Origin: Paenibacillus sp. RUD330
Lineage (GTDB): Bacteria; Bacillota; Bacilli; Paenibacillales; Paenibacillaceae
DNA: 64,000 nt
NCBI RefSeq assembly: GCF_002243345.2
Contig: NZ_CP022655.2
Coordinates: 5,264,001 to 5,328,000 of the forward strand
Direction: 5' to 3'
Each line of letters begins with the position of its first letter. The first letter of the stretch is position 1. The position numbers and the translations under genes were made by a program. Under the pieces are notes generated by a model, which saw only the letters and a program-made list of their open reading frames with translations, ran no database searches and was not told the DNA's origin. Of this stretch, positions 41,513-50,149 are shown piece by piece.

Positions 41513-42973
41513 ATGAACAGACTTACGACGAACCAGGGTGTCCCGATCGGAGACAACCAGAATTCCAGAACTGCCGGACAGAACGGCCCGACGCTGCTGG
41601 AGGATTACCAGCTGCTGGAGAAGCTGGCCCATTTCGACCGGGAACGCGTGCCTGAGCGCGTCGTCCATGCCCGCGGCGCAGGCGCGCATGGCGTATTCCG
41701 CGCTGCGGCCAGCATGAAGCGCTGGACCAAGGCGGCGTTCCTTCAGGACGCCGGAACCGAGACGCCGGTCTTCGTCCGCTTCTCCACCGTCATCCACGGC
41801 CAGCACTCCCCCGAGACGCTGCGCGATCCACGCGGATTCGCCATCAAGTTCTACACGACGGAGGGGAACTACGACTTTGTCGGCAACAACCTGCCGGTCT
41901 TCTTCATCCGCGACGCGATGAAGTTCCCGGACATGGTCCACTCCCTGAAGCCGGATCCGAGCACGAACCTGCAGACAGCCGACCGCTACTGGGATTTCAT
42001 GTCGCTGACGCCCGAGTCCACCAACATGCTTGTGCATCTGTTCTCCGACGAGGGCATTCCCGCGAACTACCGCGAGATGCGCGGCTCCAGCGTCCACGCG
42101 TTCAAGTGGGTGAACGAGCACGGCAACCGCGTGTACACCAAGCTGCGGTGGGTGCCGAAGCAAGGCGTTCGCAGCCTCAGCTCCGAGCAGGCATCGGAGA
42201 TCCAGGGCCGCGACTTCAACCATGCCACGCGCGACCTCATCGACGCCATCGACCGCGGCGACTTCCCGGAGTGGGATCTGTTCGTCCAGATCCTCGATCC
42301 GGCCGATCTCGATTCCTTCGACTTCGACCCGCTCGATCCGACCAAGGATTGGTTCGAGGAGGATATCCCTTACGTGCATGTCGGCACCATGGAGCTGAAC
42401 CGCAATCCCGACAACGTCTTCGCGGAGACGGAGCAGGCCGGCTTCAATCCCGGCGTCGTCGTCCCGGGCATCGAGCCGTCCGAGGACAAACTGCTCCAAG
42501 GACGCCTCTTCTCCTACTCCGATACGCAGCGTTACCGGATCGGCCCGAACTATTTGCAGCTGCCGGTCAACTGCCCGTTCGCCCAGGTGAGCAACAACCA
42601 GCGTGACGGCGCCATGCAGCACGGCAAGTTCAGCGGCTCCGTCAATTATGAGCCGAGCCGCCACCTCGACGCTCCTCAGCCGGATCCGGCCTATGCCGAA
42701 GCTGCCGCTCCTCTCGAAGCCGGAGCCGCCGCAGGTCGCCAGCGCATCGCCAAGACCAACGACTTCGGCCAGGCAGGCCAAGTGTTCCGCCGCTATTCCC
42801 CGGCCGAACAGGATGCGCTTGTGCGCAATCTGTCCGCCGATCTCGCCTCCGTCGAGGCGTCCACCCAGCTGCGCGCGATCTGCAACTTCTTCCGTGCGGA
42901 TGCCGAGCTCGGCAAGCGGCTGTCCGCGGAGCTGGGCGTCGATCTGACTCCTTATCTCCAGCATCTGGGCTGA
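41513..42973 (+). CDS. katA: Monofunctional haem catalase
   Basis: 486 residues, small-subunit catalase. Catalytic His52 in ERVVHARGAGAHG, Asn in YDFVGNNLPVFF, and haem-ligand Tyr in RLFSYSDTQRYRIG. The block RFSTVIHGQHSPETLRDPRGFA differs from the more common AGERG version and points to the clade that also contains B. subtilis KatX. It breaks down hydrogen peroxide in the cytoplasm. GGAAGGGGAG precedes the ATG. A perfect PerR box upstream suggests peroxide induction. Confidence 0.92.
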   Translation: MNRLTTNQGVPIGDNQNSRTAGQNGPTLLEDYQLLEKLAHFDRERVPERVVHARGAGAHGVFRAAASMKRWTKAAFLQDAGTETPVFVRFSTVIHGQHSPETLRDPRGFAIKFYTTEGNYDFVGNNLPVFFIRDAMKFPDMVHSLKPDPSTNLQTADRYWDFMSLTPESTNMLVHLFSDEGIPANYREMRGSSVHAFKWVNEHGNRVYTKLRWVPKQGVRSLSSEQASEIQGRDFNHATRDLIDAIDRGDFPEWDLFVQILDPADLDSFDFDPLDPTKDWFEEDIPYVHVGTMELNRNPDNVFAETEQAGFNPGVVVPGIEPSEDKLLQGRLFSYSDTQRYRIGPNYLQLPVNCPFAQVSNNQRDGAMQHGKFSGSVNYEPSRHLDAPQPDPAYAEAAAPLEAGAAAGRQRIAKTNDFGQAGQVFRRYSPAEQDALVRNLSADLASVEASTQLRAICNFFRADAELGKRLSAELGVDLTPYLQHLG

Positions 42974-43053
42974 TCCGGCTTCCTGTCTCCCGCCGCCACC
43001 CGGCACGAGACAGCTCCTTAGCCATAGCCTATTTGCCGCCACAGCGGAATGAT

Positions 43054-43106
43054 AAAAGGGCAGCTCCGGCCAGTCATGAACATGACTGGCGGCTGCCCTT
43101 TTTTTG
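43054..43106 (+). terminator. Terminator after katA
   Basis: GGGCAGC and GCTGCCC frame an inner GCCAGTCATG/CATGACTGGC stem, then seven T. Confidence 0.88.
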
Positions 43107-43265
43107 TAAGGAGCAAAAGGAACCTGTCCTCCCGCCTCCCGATAGTCCTCCGAGCGAGCGGCCGCCATGGAAGCATCTTCTGAATCCTAGCGGCGGCATC
43201 AAGCGTATAAGGGGAAACCAATGTCCGCCGACCGAGGCGGGACTCCCGAAAGGAAGTGCGCTTTT

Positions 43266-43880
43266 TTGGAAGCCTGGATTACGGAGGTCATGGACAAGTT
43301 CGGCTACGTCGGCGTCGCGCTGCTGATCGCCCTCGAGAACCTGTTCCCTCCGATTCCCTCCGAGGTCATTCTTACGTTCGGAGGATTCATGACGACACAG
43401 ACCAGCCTCACCGTGACCGGAGTGGTCATCGCCGCCACGATCGGCTCCGTCTCCGGAGCGCTGATCCTATACGGAATCGGCGCCTGGCTCCATGCCGAGC
43501 GGCTGGAGCGGATCGTCGAACGGTACGGCCGCTGGCTGCGCCTCAAGCCGGAGGATGTGCGCAAGGCCGACCGCTGGTTCGACCGCTACGGCCCTTGGGC
43601 CGTGCTGCTCTGCCGGCTCGTCCCGCTCGTGCGGAGCCTGATCTCGATTCCGGCCGGCATGTCGGGCATGAATCTGCCCCTGTTCCTGCTGTATACGACG
43701 ATCGGCTCTCTCATCTGGAATATCGTGCTTGTAAGCGTCGGCGCATCGGTCGGAGCTTCCTGGGAATCGGTCGTCGGGTTCATGGACGTCTTCTCCAACG
43801 TCGTTTATGGACTGCTCGCCGCCGGCGCCGCAGCAGCCGTCTATTTGTTCTACCGCAGCCGGAGCAAGAGCCGCCGCTGA
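43266..43880 (+). CDS. DedA-family membrane protein
   Basis: 204 residues. ALLIALENLFPPIPSEVILTFGGFM and the FDRYGPWAVLLCRLVPLVRSLISIPAGMSGM block are the DedA signatures; related proteins act as lipid scramblases or keep membrane potential. The TTG at 43266 with AAAGGAAG upstream gives the usual family start (E-A-W-I-T-E-V-M-D-K-F). An ATG at 43221 with a weak site and an ATG at 43290 too close to GGAGG are alternatives. Single gene with a terminator. Confidence 0.83.
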   Translation: MEAWITEVMDKFGYVGVALLIALENLFPPIPSEVILTFGGFMTTQTSLTVTGVVIAATIGSVSGALILYGIGAWLHAERLERIVERYGRWLRLKPEDVRKADRWFDRYGPWAVLLCRLVPLVRSLISIPAGMSGMNLPLFLLYTTIGSLIWNIVLVSVGASVGASWESVVGFMDVFSNVVYGLLAAGAAAAVYLFYRSRSKSRR

Positions 43881-43895
43881 CCGCCGCTGCATCGC

Positions 43896-43935
43896 CAAAA
43901 AAAGCAGGAAGGGTTCTCGCCCTCCTGCTTTTTTG
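43896..43935. terminator. Bidirectional terminator between dedA and the TetR operon
   Basis: GCAGGAAGGG TTCTCG CCCTCCTGC with an A run upstream and T run downstream; ends both convergent transcripts. Confidence 0.85.
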
Positions 43936-43962
43936 CCGTCAAGCCCTCGTCCTGCTGCTCCT

Positions 43963-44661
43963 TCATGCTTCCGAAGCCTTCAGGCCGGCACTCTCCGCGC
44001 CGATTCGTCTCAGCGTACGCCTGCGGTATGCCAAGCTCCACAACGCTCCAAGTCCAAGCCCGCCATAGAGGATCAGGCCGGATACGGCCAAAAAAGTCTC
44101 GACGCTCAAAATGAAAACCAGCCCTATCCTCAGCAGGCTTTCCGACAGCAGCAGCGCTCCCCAGAACACGGTCGACACCCGCGAGGCCCGCCGGTATTCC
44201 GCGAGCTCCCATCTCTGCTCCATCGCTGCGGCATCCGCCGCCGGCACGAACCTCGCCGCCAGCCGGTAAACGAGCGGACGCCGTCCTCCCAGGGACAGCA
44301 GGAAAGCGGTTCCGGCGGCTCCCGTGACCAGCGACTCGCGGAGCAGCACGGCCCGCTCTCCCCCTCCGGCCAGAGCGGCCCCCGCTCCAAGCATGAAGAG
44401 TCCGGCCATAAGCAGGCCGAATGCGTCCGGCGTCCGGCGCCGCGTCAAATGCCACAGCTGCTCCAGCAGCGGGATGCACGTCGCGGTCAGCAGCGCCTGC
44501 AGTCCGGCCATGCCCCCCTCGCTCAGGAGGCGATAGGCCGCAAAGGGCAAAACCGTGTTCATTGCTATCGTCGCCGCCGCTCCTGCAGGAATCCGGCGCA
44601 GCGCCTTGACTCTCGAACCTGCCATCCAACCCATCCACTCCCGTTGTCGAATGAACTTCAT
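43963..44661 (-). CDS. Membrane protein, VC0807-like
   Basis: 232 residues, six predicted helices. AAYRLLSEGGMAGLQALLTATCIPLLEQLWHL and the W-E-L-A-E-Y-R-R block between the halves resemble the VC0807 family (related to intracellular septation protein A). Function unknown. It begins 12 bases after the TetR stop, the last gene of the operon. The start is uncertain: ATGs at 44661, 44634 and 44625 all have poor sites. Confidence 0.65.
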   Translation of the reverse strand: MKFIRQREWMGWMAGSRVKALRRIPAGAAATIAMNTVLPFAAYRLLSEGGMAGLQALLTATCIPLLEQLWHLTRRRTPDAFGLLMAGLFMLGAGAALAGGGERAVLLRESLVTGAAGTAFLLSLGGRRPLVYRLAARFVPAADAAAMEQRWELAEYRRASRVSTVFWGALLLSESLLRIGLVFILSVETFLAVSGLILYGGLGLGALWSLAYRRRTLRRIGAESAGLKASEA

Positions 44662-44673
44662 CTACATGATGAA

Positions 44674-45261
44674 TCAACGGAGCGCCTTTGAAATCAGGGA
44701 AAAAATATCTGCCGACGCCAAGCCCTCCTCCTGTTCCAGCGTCCCCAGCGTCCGCATGCCATAGCTGAATACGATGAACAGCCCGGCCATCTTCGCGGCG
44801 TCGATCCCCCCCGGAATCGCCCCTGCCTGCTGGCCGGTCTCGATCCAGCGGCGGCTGAGCTCCAGATTGAACCGGTGAAGCTCGTTCATCATGGCTTCGA
44901 TTTTCGGATTGTCGATTTGGCTGAGCAAATACGTGAAGATTTTGTTGGTGACGGCATTCCGGTCCGTATTGCGCCGGATCGCCTCCGCGATCATGCGGAT
45001 GGGAGGAGTCGCCTCTCCTTTGGGCGCTTCCGATACGGATTGCTTGAAGCTGTCATTCATCTGGTCCATCTTGGCTTTCAGAATCAGGCCGAACAGCTCG
45101 TCCTTGCCCGATACGTAATGATAGATCGCGCCCTTCGACAGCCCGGAGCGGTCGATGATGTCCTGCATCGTCGTCTGGCGGCAGCCCTTCTCCTGAATGA
45201 TCTGCTCCGCCGTATCCAAAATGAGCTGGAAGCTGGAGGTTCGGCTTGATGGTTCGTTCAT
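44674..45261 (-). CDS. TetR-family repressor of the membrane-protein operon
   Basis: 195 residues. HTH region: LILDTAEQIIQEKGCRQTTMQ, DIIDRSGLSKGAIYHYVSGKDEL. It is the third gene of an operon whose promoter carries two identical 17-base sites of TetR-operator shape, so autoregulation is likely. GAAGGAGAGG precedes the ATG. The ligand is unknown. Confidence 0.85.
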   Translation of the reverse strand: MNEPSSRTSSFQLILDTAEQIIQEKGCRQTTMQDIIDRSGLSKGAIYHYVSGKDELFGLILKAKMDQMNDSFKQSVSEAPKGEATPPIRMIAEAIRRNTDRNAVTNKIFTYLLSQIDNPKIEAMMNELHRFNLELSRRWIETGQQAGAIPGGIDAAKMAGLFIVFSYGMRTLGTLEQEEGLASADIFSLISKALR

Positions 45262-45301
45262 AAAGGGTCCTCTCCTTCAGCTTGTCTGTGATCGTCTTTT
45301 T

Positions 45302-45994
45302 TCATTGTATCCCAACCGTCGGTCCGGTCAAGCCGGATCCGCGCTCCCGCGATCTGCGGATGATCCATTCGGCGGCGGCCAGATTGGCGAGCCAGCACAG
45401 CCAGCTTGCAGCCTGATAAGCCGGATTGAAAGAGCCGAGCAGCAGCGTTAAAGGCGCCAGCAGCACGCGCAGGGATACGCCGGAAAAAGTGAGGGCATAA
45501 CTGCGGATCATCCAGCGGCGATGCTCGGCGATACGGCCAAGCATCGCCTGCCTGACGCCACGAATCGTCGTCGCCAGCCATAATGCGTCCATAAGGAGGA
45601 AGCCGGCGCCGGCGATCCAGCCACCGCTGGCTTTGAAGGCCAGATACAGGCTTGCCAGGCTGCTGAGCGCTACGGAAACCGCATAAATCCGACCGGCGAG
45701 CCGGTGCAGCCGCACCGTTCTCGAGGACGGCGAGCCGGTCCGTCCTGCCTGCCCGGCCGCAGGGCGCAGCAGCGCGTACAAGCCGCCGAGCATGGCGGCG
45801 CTTGCCGTGACGATGTGGACATACAGCATGTAGATCCACGGCGTGTAGCTGAACCCCTCCGACTGCAGCTTGTAATTGACGAACCCCGCCTGCCTCGCTC
45901 CCGCAATGCCGTACTGCACCAGCACATAGCCGAATACGAGCAGCAGCGCGGCGGCAGTGAGCGACCAGAGCCCCGCTCTCGTCTTCAAGGTCAT
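45302..45994 (-). CDS. DUF2306 membrane protein
   Basis: 230 residues with about six helices. YMLYVHIVTASAAMLGGLYAL, VRLHRLAGRIYAVSVALSSL and RIAEHRRWMIRSYALTFSGV with several His residues in or near helices match DUF2306, a family with a cytochrome-like or ferric-reductase-like look. Function unknown. AAGGAGGAGATCGAAGG precedes the ATG at 45994. Second full-length gene of the TetR operon. Confidence 0.78.
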   Translation of the reverse strand: MTLKTRAGLWSLTAAALLLVFGYVLVQYGIAGARQAGFVNYKLQSEGFSYTPWIYMLYVHIVTASAAMLGGLYALLRPAAGQAGRTGSPSSRTVRLHRLAGRIYAVSVALSSLASLYLAFKASGGWIAGAGFLLMDALWLATTIRGVRQAMLGRIAEHRRWMIRSYALTFSGVSLRVLLAPLTLLLGSFNPAYQAASWLCWLANLAAAEWIIRRSRERGSGLTGPTVGIQ

Positions 45995-46014
45995 CCTTCG
46001 ATCTCCTCCTTGCC

Positions 46015-46494
46015 TCATATGGACTGATGGGCCATCTGCAGCGGGTAGCGCAGCGCGGCGAGAAGGGCGCGGCCCAGGAATATTCCCCCGATGCCGAGCA
46101 GATAAGGCACGAAGGGAAGCTCATGCGACAGCTCCATTGGAATCCCGAAAGCGCTGGCCGCGCCGAGCTCGATGCCCAGCCTCAAAGGAATGGAAAAGAT
46201 CCAGACTGCCGCGCCCGCAACGGAGCCCCGTATGACCCACACGGAGCCTTCTTGGAAGATCAGGCTCAGATGGCCCTGAAGCAGGCCGATGCCTATCCCC
46301 ATCAAAGCTTCCAGCAGCAGCAGAATTCCTTCTCCCTCTCCAGCCTCAGCGCCGGAGGAGGCCGCGAGAGCGCTTCCCAGCAGCAACAGGGGAAGAACGA
46401 ACAGCCTGGCGCTCAATAGTCGGGTTTTCAGCTGCGAGCGCAGCATCAGGAGAAAGAGAAGGATGATGACGATCGGCGACAAAATGGCCGGCAT
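46015..46494 (-). CDS. Small integral membrane protein, unassigned
   Basis: 159 residues with four to five helices. It starts with a helix (AILSPIVIILLFLLMLRSQLK) and keeps a pattern GLLQGHLSLIFQEGSVWVIRG that recalls CcdC/DUF1453 proteins, but I am not sure. AAAGGAGCTGAACTAGC precedes the ATG. First full-length gene of the TetR-controlled operon. Confidence 0.65.
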   Translation of the reverse strand: MPAILSPIVIILLFLLMLRSQLKTRLLSARLFVLPLLLLGSALAASSGAEAGEGEGILLLLEALMGIGIGLLQGHLSLIFQEGSVWVIRGSVAGAAVWIFSIPLRLGIELGAASAFGIPMELSHELPFVPYLLGIGGIFLGRALLAALRYPLQMAHQSI

Positions 46495-46495
46495 G

Positions 46496-46582
46496 CTAGT
46501 TCAGCTCCTTTCTCCAAGTCAGACCGGCTGCCGGTCTGCAGGAGCTGTAGCGGCCGATCAAATCCCATTGCTGCTGGGTCAT
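46496..46582 (-). CDS. 28-codon leader ORF of the TetR operon
   Basis: ATG at 46582 with AAAGGGAG about 9 bases upstream; 28 codons with one Cys and a Trp-rich look (MTQQQWDLIG at the start), ending TAG one base before the ATG of the next gene. The Shine-Dalgarno of the next gene lies inside it. It could be a tiny membrane-operon partner, or a leader peptide coupling translation. It also spans the perfect palindrome at 46520-46538. Confidence 0.45.
   Translation of the reverse strand: MTQQQWDLIGRYSSCRPAAGLTWRKELN
46520..46538. promoter_or_regulatory. Perfect palindrome in the operon leader
   Basis: CAGACCGGCTGCCGGTCTG, 9-1-9 dyad, sharing CAGACCG with the two upstream operators. Possible third TetR site or an mRNA hairpin. 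Confidence 0.45.
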
Positions 46583-46624
46583 GTTTCATCTCTCCCTTTA
46601 GGTAGGCTTACGCAAAAATTCCAT

Positions 46625-46677
46625 ACCGACCAGCGGTCTGTTATGATTAGAATACAAACCGACCAGCGGTCTGTCAA
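46625..46677 (-). promoter_or_regulatory. TetR operon promoter with two identical operators
   Basis: Minus strand TTGACA (plus 46672-46677), 17-base spacer, TATTCT (plus 46649-46654). ACCGACCAGCGGTCTGT occurs exactly twice: 46658-46674 over the spacer and -35 edge, and 46625-46641 just downstream of the -10. Centres are 33 bases apart, about three helical turns, on one face of the DNA. Confidence 0.8.
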
Positions 46678-46772
46678 GGGGGATGCAGGAATTTATTTTT
46701 GCCTATCCTTCCGCTGCCGCAAAAAGCCCCGTGCTTCGCTGCCTCCTTCCCCTTTGCCGCATCTGTCCGCGC

Positions 46773-46804
46773 AAAAAAAGAGCATGCCGCGAGGCATGCT
46801 CTTA
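46773..46804 (-). terminator. Terminator of rpoN
   Basis: Minus strand AAGAGCATGCC TCGC GGCATGCTCTT TTTTT. Confidence 0.88.
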
Positions 46805-46811
46805 CCCTCCC

Positions 46812-48110
46812 TTATCGGCGCTTCCGGACCGAAGAAGCCGGAATTCGGAGCTCTTCCCGGTATTTGGCTACGGTCCGGCGGGACAAGGAGATCCCTTCTC
46901 CCTCCAGCAGAGCCGCGAGCTGCTGGTCCGACCAGGGATGCGCCTTGCTCTCCGCGCCGATCATAGCCTGGAGTCGCTGCTTCGCGGCCGCAGCCGCAGT
47001 CCCGTCGCCGCCGCCCGGAGACAGGCTGGCGGAGAACAACGAGCGGAGGCTGAACACTCCGTGCGGCGTCAGCACGTATTTGCCGCTGACCGCCCGGCTG
47101 ACCGTCGACTCATGCACCTGCACGACGGCCGCGATATCCGCAAGCGTCATCGGCCGAAGAGCTGAAGCGCCCTTCTCCAGAAAGCCAGGCTGCTCGTCCA
47201 TGATCGCTTGAAGGACTCGGCGTATCGTCCGCTTGCGCTTCGCCAGGCTCTGCATGATCCAATTGGCCGACCGGTAACACTCCTCCAGATAGGCGCCCGC
47301 TTCCCCCAGCCTGTCTCCGAGCAGCCTTCCGTAACCGGCATTCACCGACAGCCGCGGCTCCCAAGAGGCATTGAGCTCGATGCCGAAGCCGGAGGGCGTG
47401 CGCTCGATCCGGGCATCCGGAATGATCGTCTGCGGCTTGCCGGAACCTATCCCGGAGCAGGGGCGAGGACTCAAGCGGCGGATATAATCGCGGATCTCGA
47501 CCACCTTGGATCGGCTGAGGCCCAGGGATGACGAGACGGCCTCCCACTTCTGGCCGGCCAGCTGATCCAGATGCCGCTCCACCGCCTCTGCGGCCTTCGC
47601 CGGGCTCCGGGCGTCGCGCGCGATCTGCAGCAGGAGGCATTCCTGCAGGCTCCTCGCCCCGACCCCGGCGGGATGCAGCGATTGCAGCCGCCGGAGCGCT
47701 TCCTCCGCCTCCGCCGGATCCAGTCCGAGCTCGGAGGCGATCTCGCCCAGATCCAGCTGCAGATACCCGTCGTCGTTCAGGTTGCCCGCCATGTAAGCGG
47801 CTGCCCGATGGATGCGCCGGGGCAGGGACAGCAGGCGCAGCTGGCCGGCCAGCTCGGCCTCCAGCGTCGGCTGGGCCTCCGCAGCGCGGGAGAGCGGATC
47901 CGCGAGGAAGGTGGATGCCCCGCCGCTGCGCAAGGCGCCTCCGGCGCGGGTGCCCTCGTACTCCAGAACCGGATTCTCCGCAGCCAGTTCCCGCACATAG
48001 CTGTCCAGCTCGCATGCGGGAAGCGTCAGCATATGGATCGATTGCCTGATCTCCGGCGTTACGGCCAGCCTGAGCCTCTGCTCCTGGCGCAGTTCCAGTC
48101 CTGTCATCAT
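46812..48110 (-). CDS. rpoN: RNA polymerase sigma-54 factor
   Basis: 432 residues. Region I is Gln/Leu-rich (ELRQEQRLRLAVTPEIRQSIHML); the core-binding region follows; the C-terminus has the HTH DIAAVVQVHESTVSRAV and the RpoN box SRRTVAKYREELRIP. The ATG at 48110 has AGGAGGCAGAGG upstream; a longer frame to 48224 lacks support. This is SigL of Bacillus nomenclature. It lies next to proline-catabolism genes that carry sigma-54 promoters. Confidence 0.93.
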   Translation of the reverse strand: MMTGLELRQEQRLRLAVTPEIRQSIHMLTLPACELDSYVRELAAENPVLEYEGTRAGGALRSGGASTFLADPLSRAAEAQPTLEAELAGQLRLLSLPRRIHRAAAYMAGNLNDDGYLQLDLGEIASELGLDPAEAEEALRRLQSLHPAGVGARSLQECLLLQIARDARSPAKAAEAVERHLDQLAGQKWEAVSSSLGLSRSKVVEIRDYIRRLSPRPCSGIGSGKPQTIIPDARIERTPSGFGIELNASWEPRLSVNAGYGRLLGDRLGEAGAYLEECYRSANWIMQSLAKRKRTIRRVLQAIMDEQPGFLEKGASALRPMTLADIAAVVQVHESTVSRAVSGKYVLTPHGVFSLRSLFSASLSPGGGDGTAAAAAKQRLQAMIGAESKAHPWSDQQLAALLEGEGISLSRRTVAKYREELRIPASSVRKRR

Positions 48111-48224
48111 CCTCTGCCTCCTAGGTCCAGATTCCAGCGGCGCTTCATGCCCCCAGTATACCCAAGGGGAGCGGACGATGACAGTCCCCGCTCCCTCTCC
48201 ATTCCGCTGCGCTCTCTCCGGCAT

Positions 48225-48344
48225 GAGCCGCTAACCTTCAGAACCAGCCGCTTTCCCTCAGGGTCGGCTGCTTTTCTCTTGGGATCAGCCGCTTTCTCTC
48301 AGAGTCGGCTGATTTCTCTCCATACAGCCGCTTCCTATCAGGAA
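48225..48344. repeat. Degenerate ~20-bp repeats, arranged as 40-bp units
   Basis: Six adjacent copies of about 20 bases built on CAGCCGCTTTCCCTCAGGGT, alternating with CGGCTGNTTTCTCT versions, so that CAGCCG and CGGCTG face each other in each 40-base unit. The block sits between the rocA stop and the region upstream of rpoN. Two 40-base units match well, the edges less so. Confidence 0.8.
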
Positions 48345-48348
48345 CGGG

Positions 48349-49896
48349 CTACATTTTCTCCGATACGAGCTTCGCCTGCGTGAACAGAAGCAGGTAATCG
48401 CGTCCGCCCGCCTTGGAATCGGTGCCCGACATGTTGAAGCCGCCGAACGGATGGACCCCGACGAGGGCGCCGGTGCATTTGCGGTTGAAATACAGGTTGC
48501 CGGCGAAAAACTCGCGGCGGGCCTTCTCCAGGTTCTCCCGGCTGCGCGATATGACCGCTCCAGTAAGGCCGTAATCCGTATTGTTGGCGAACTCGAGCGC
48601 CTCGTCGAAGGAGGACGCCTTGATGAACGCGACAACCGGCCCGAAGATTTCTTCTTGCGCGATGCGGGCTTGAGAGTCCACATCGGCGAAAATCGTCGGC
48701 TCGATGAAATAGCCGGACGGATCGCCGGTGCCGCCGCCCGTCACGAGCCGGCCTTCCTGCTTGCCGATCTCGATGTACTCCTGGATTTTGCGGTAGGCGT
48801 TCGCGTCCACTACCGGACCGATATTGGAAGCGGCCTCGGCCGGGTTGCCGATCCGGAGCTGCTTCGTCAGCGCCGTTACTTTCTCCAGCACCGTGTCGTA
48901 GACGTCCTCGTGGATGATCGCGCGCGAGCAGGCGGAGCATTTCTGTCCCGAGAAGCCGAACGCCGATGCCGTGATGGCTTCCACCGCCAGGTCGAGATCG
49001 CTGTCGGAGTCGACGACAATTGAATCCTTGCCGCCCATCTCGGCGATGACGCGCTTGATCCACTTCTGGCCGGGAGCCGTCTTGGCCGCGCGCTCGTTGA
49101 TGCGCAGGCCCACGTCACGGGAGCCGGTGAAGCTGATGAAGCGGGTCAGGGGATGCTCGACGAGGTAGTCCCCGATTTCCCCTCCGGGTCCGGGCAGAAA
49201 GTTGACGACGCCCGCGGGAACGCCCGCTTCTTCGAGCAGCTCCACAAACTTCGCTGCGATGACCGCCGTCGGGCTGGCAGGCTTAAGGACGACGGTATTG
49301 CCGGATACGAGCGCGGCCGTCGTCATGCCGGCCATGATGGCCAGCGGGAAGTTCCACGGCGGGATGACGATGCCGACGCCGAGCGGCATGTAATAGAGCT
49401 CGTTGTCCTCATCCGCGAGGCGGGTCAGCGGCTGAGGCGCGTGCAGACGAAGCATTTCACGGGCGTAGAATTCCATGAAGTCGATCGCTTCGGCCGTGTC
49501 CGCATCCGCTTCCGCACGGTTTTTGCCGGATTCGAACGTCAGCCACGCAGAGAACTCATGCTTGCGGCGGCGCATGATCGCAGCAGCCTTGAACAGGCAG
49601 CGGGCGCGGGACTCCGGAGCCATCGTCCTCCACGTCTTGAACGTGCCGGATGCCTTCTGGATGGCGCGCTCCGCAAGCTCGCGGTCCGCCTGGTGGACGC
49701 GGCCGACAACCTGCTTCGTATCCGCCGGATTGATGGAGTCGAGCAGGCTGCCGGTCTCGATCTTCTCGCCGCCGATGACGACCGGATAGGTTCGGCCGAG
49801 CTGGGCTTCCACCTTTTTCAAAGCTTCGTCGTAGGCTTTGGCGGTCTTTTCGTCCTTGAAGTTGGAAAACGGCTCGTTCACAAATTCCTCTCTCAT
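48349..49896 (-). CDS. rocA: 1-pyrroline-5-carboxylate dehydrogenase
   Basis: 515 residues, aldehyde dehydrogenase fold. NAD site ([17 protein letters not shown]), catalytic Glu in [12 protein letters not shown], catalytic Cys in [13 protein letters not shown], and the C-terminal [17 protein letters not shown]. It oxidises glutamate semialdehyde/P5C to glutamate, the second step of proline and arginine breakdown. The ATG at 49896 has AAGGAGG upstream. Divergent from proline dehydrogenase with its own -24/-12 promoter. Confidence 0.93.
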   Translation of the reverse strand: MREEFVNEPFSNFKDEKTAKAYDEALKKVEAQLGRTYPVVIGGEKIETGSLLDSINPADTKQVVGRVHQADRELAERAIQKASGTFKTWRTMAPESRARCLFKAAAIMRRRKHEFSAWLTFESGKNRAEADADTAEAIDFMEFYAREMLRLHAPQPLTRLADEDNELYYMPLGVGIVIPPWNFPLAIMAGMTTAALVSGNTVVLKPASPTAVIAAKFVELLEEAGVPAGVVNFLPGPGGEIGDYLVEHPLTRFISFTGSRDVGLRINERAAKTAPGQKWIKRVIAEMGGKDSIVVDSDSDLDLAVEAITASAFGFSGQKCSACSRAIIHEDVYDTVLEKVTALTKQLRIGNPAEAASNIGPVVDANAYRKIQEYIEIGKQEGRLVTGGGTGDPSGYFIEPTIFADVDSQARIAQEEIFGPVVAFIKASSFDEALEFANNTDYGLTGAVISRSRENLEKARREFFAGNLYFNRKCTGALVGVHPFGGFNMSGTDSKAGGRDYLLLFTQAKLVSEKM

Positions 49897-49978
49897 GGTA
49901 CAGCCTCCTTGGATATCGTTCTTGGCCCTGCGTCCGCATGGCCGGCACATTTCTCTGTTTCTCAACGATAAGTATTCA

Positions 49979-49995
49979 AGCAAGTTTCATGCCAA
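49979..49995 (-). promoter_or_regulatory. Sigma-54 promoter of rocA
   Basis: Minus strand TTGGCAT-GAAAC-TTGCT, one mismatch to TTGGCAC-N5-TTGCT, about 85 bases before the rocA ATG. Confidence 0.8.
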
Positions 49996-50054
49996 CTTCC
50001 GCTATTCGTTGATGCAAAATGTTTTTTTATTTTCCAAGCTCGGTTCCCTCCATG

Positions 50055-50071
50055 TTGGCACGGCGCTTGCT
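50055..50071 (+). promoter_or_regulatory. Sigma-54 promoter of proline dehydrogenase
   Basis: TTGGCAC-GGCGC-TTGCT, a perfect -24/-12 element, about 80 bases before the ATG. The AT-rich stretch 49996-50054 between the two promoters contains ATGCAAAA and could hold activator sites. Confidence 0.88.
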
Positions 50072-50149
50072 TCTATTATTTGCAGGCAGCCGATTCCCGG
50101 CGACAAGGCTTCGGGAATCTATTTTTTTCGACGGAAGGGGCAATCGAGG

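Noticed and set aside
41441-43168. Minus-strand open frame antisense to catalase
   Set aside because: Runs over the katA terminator and has no family motif.
48225-48344. Repeat block considered as a CRISPR array
   Set aside because: Units are adjacent and degenerate without unique spacers, and no cas genes are near.
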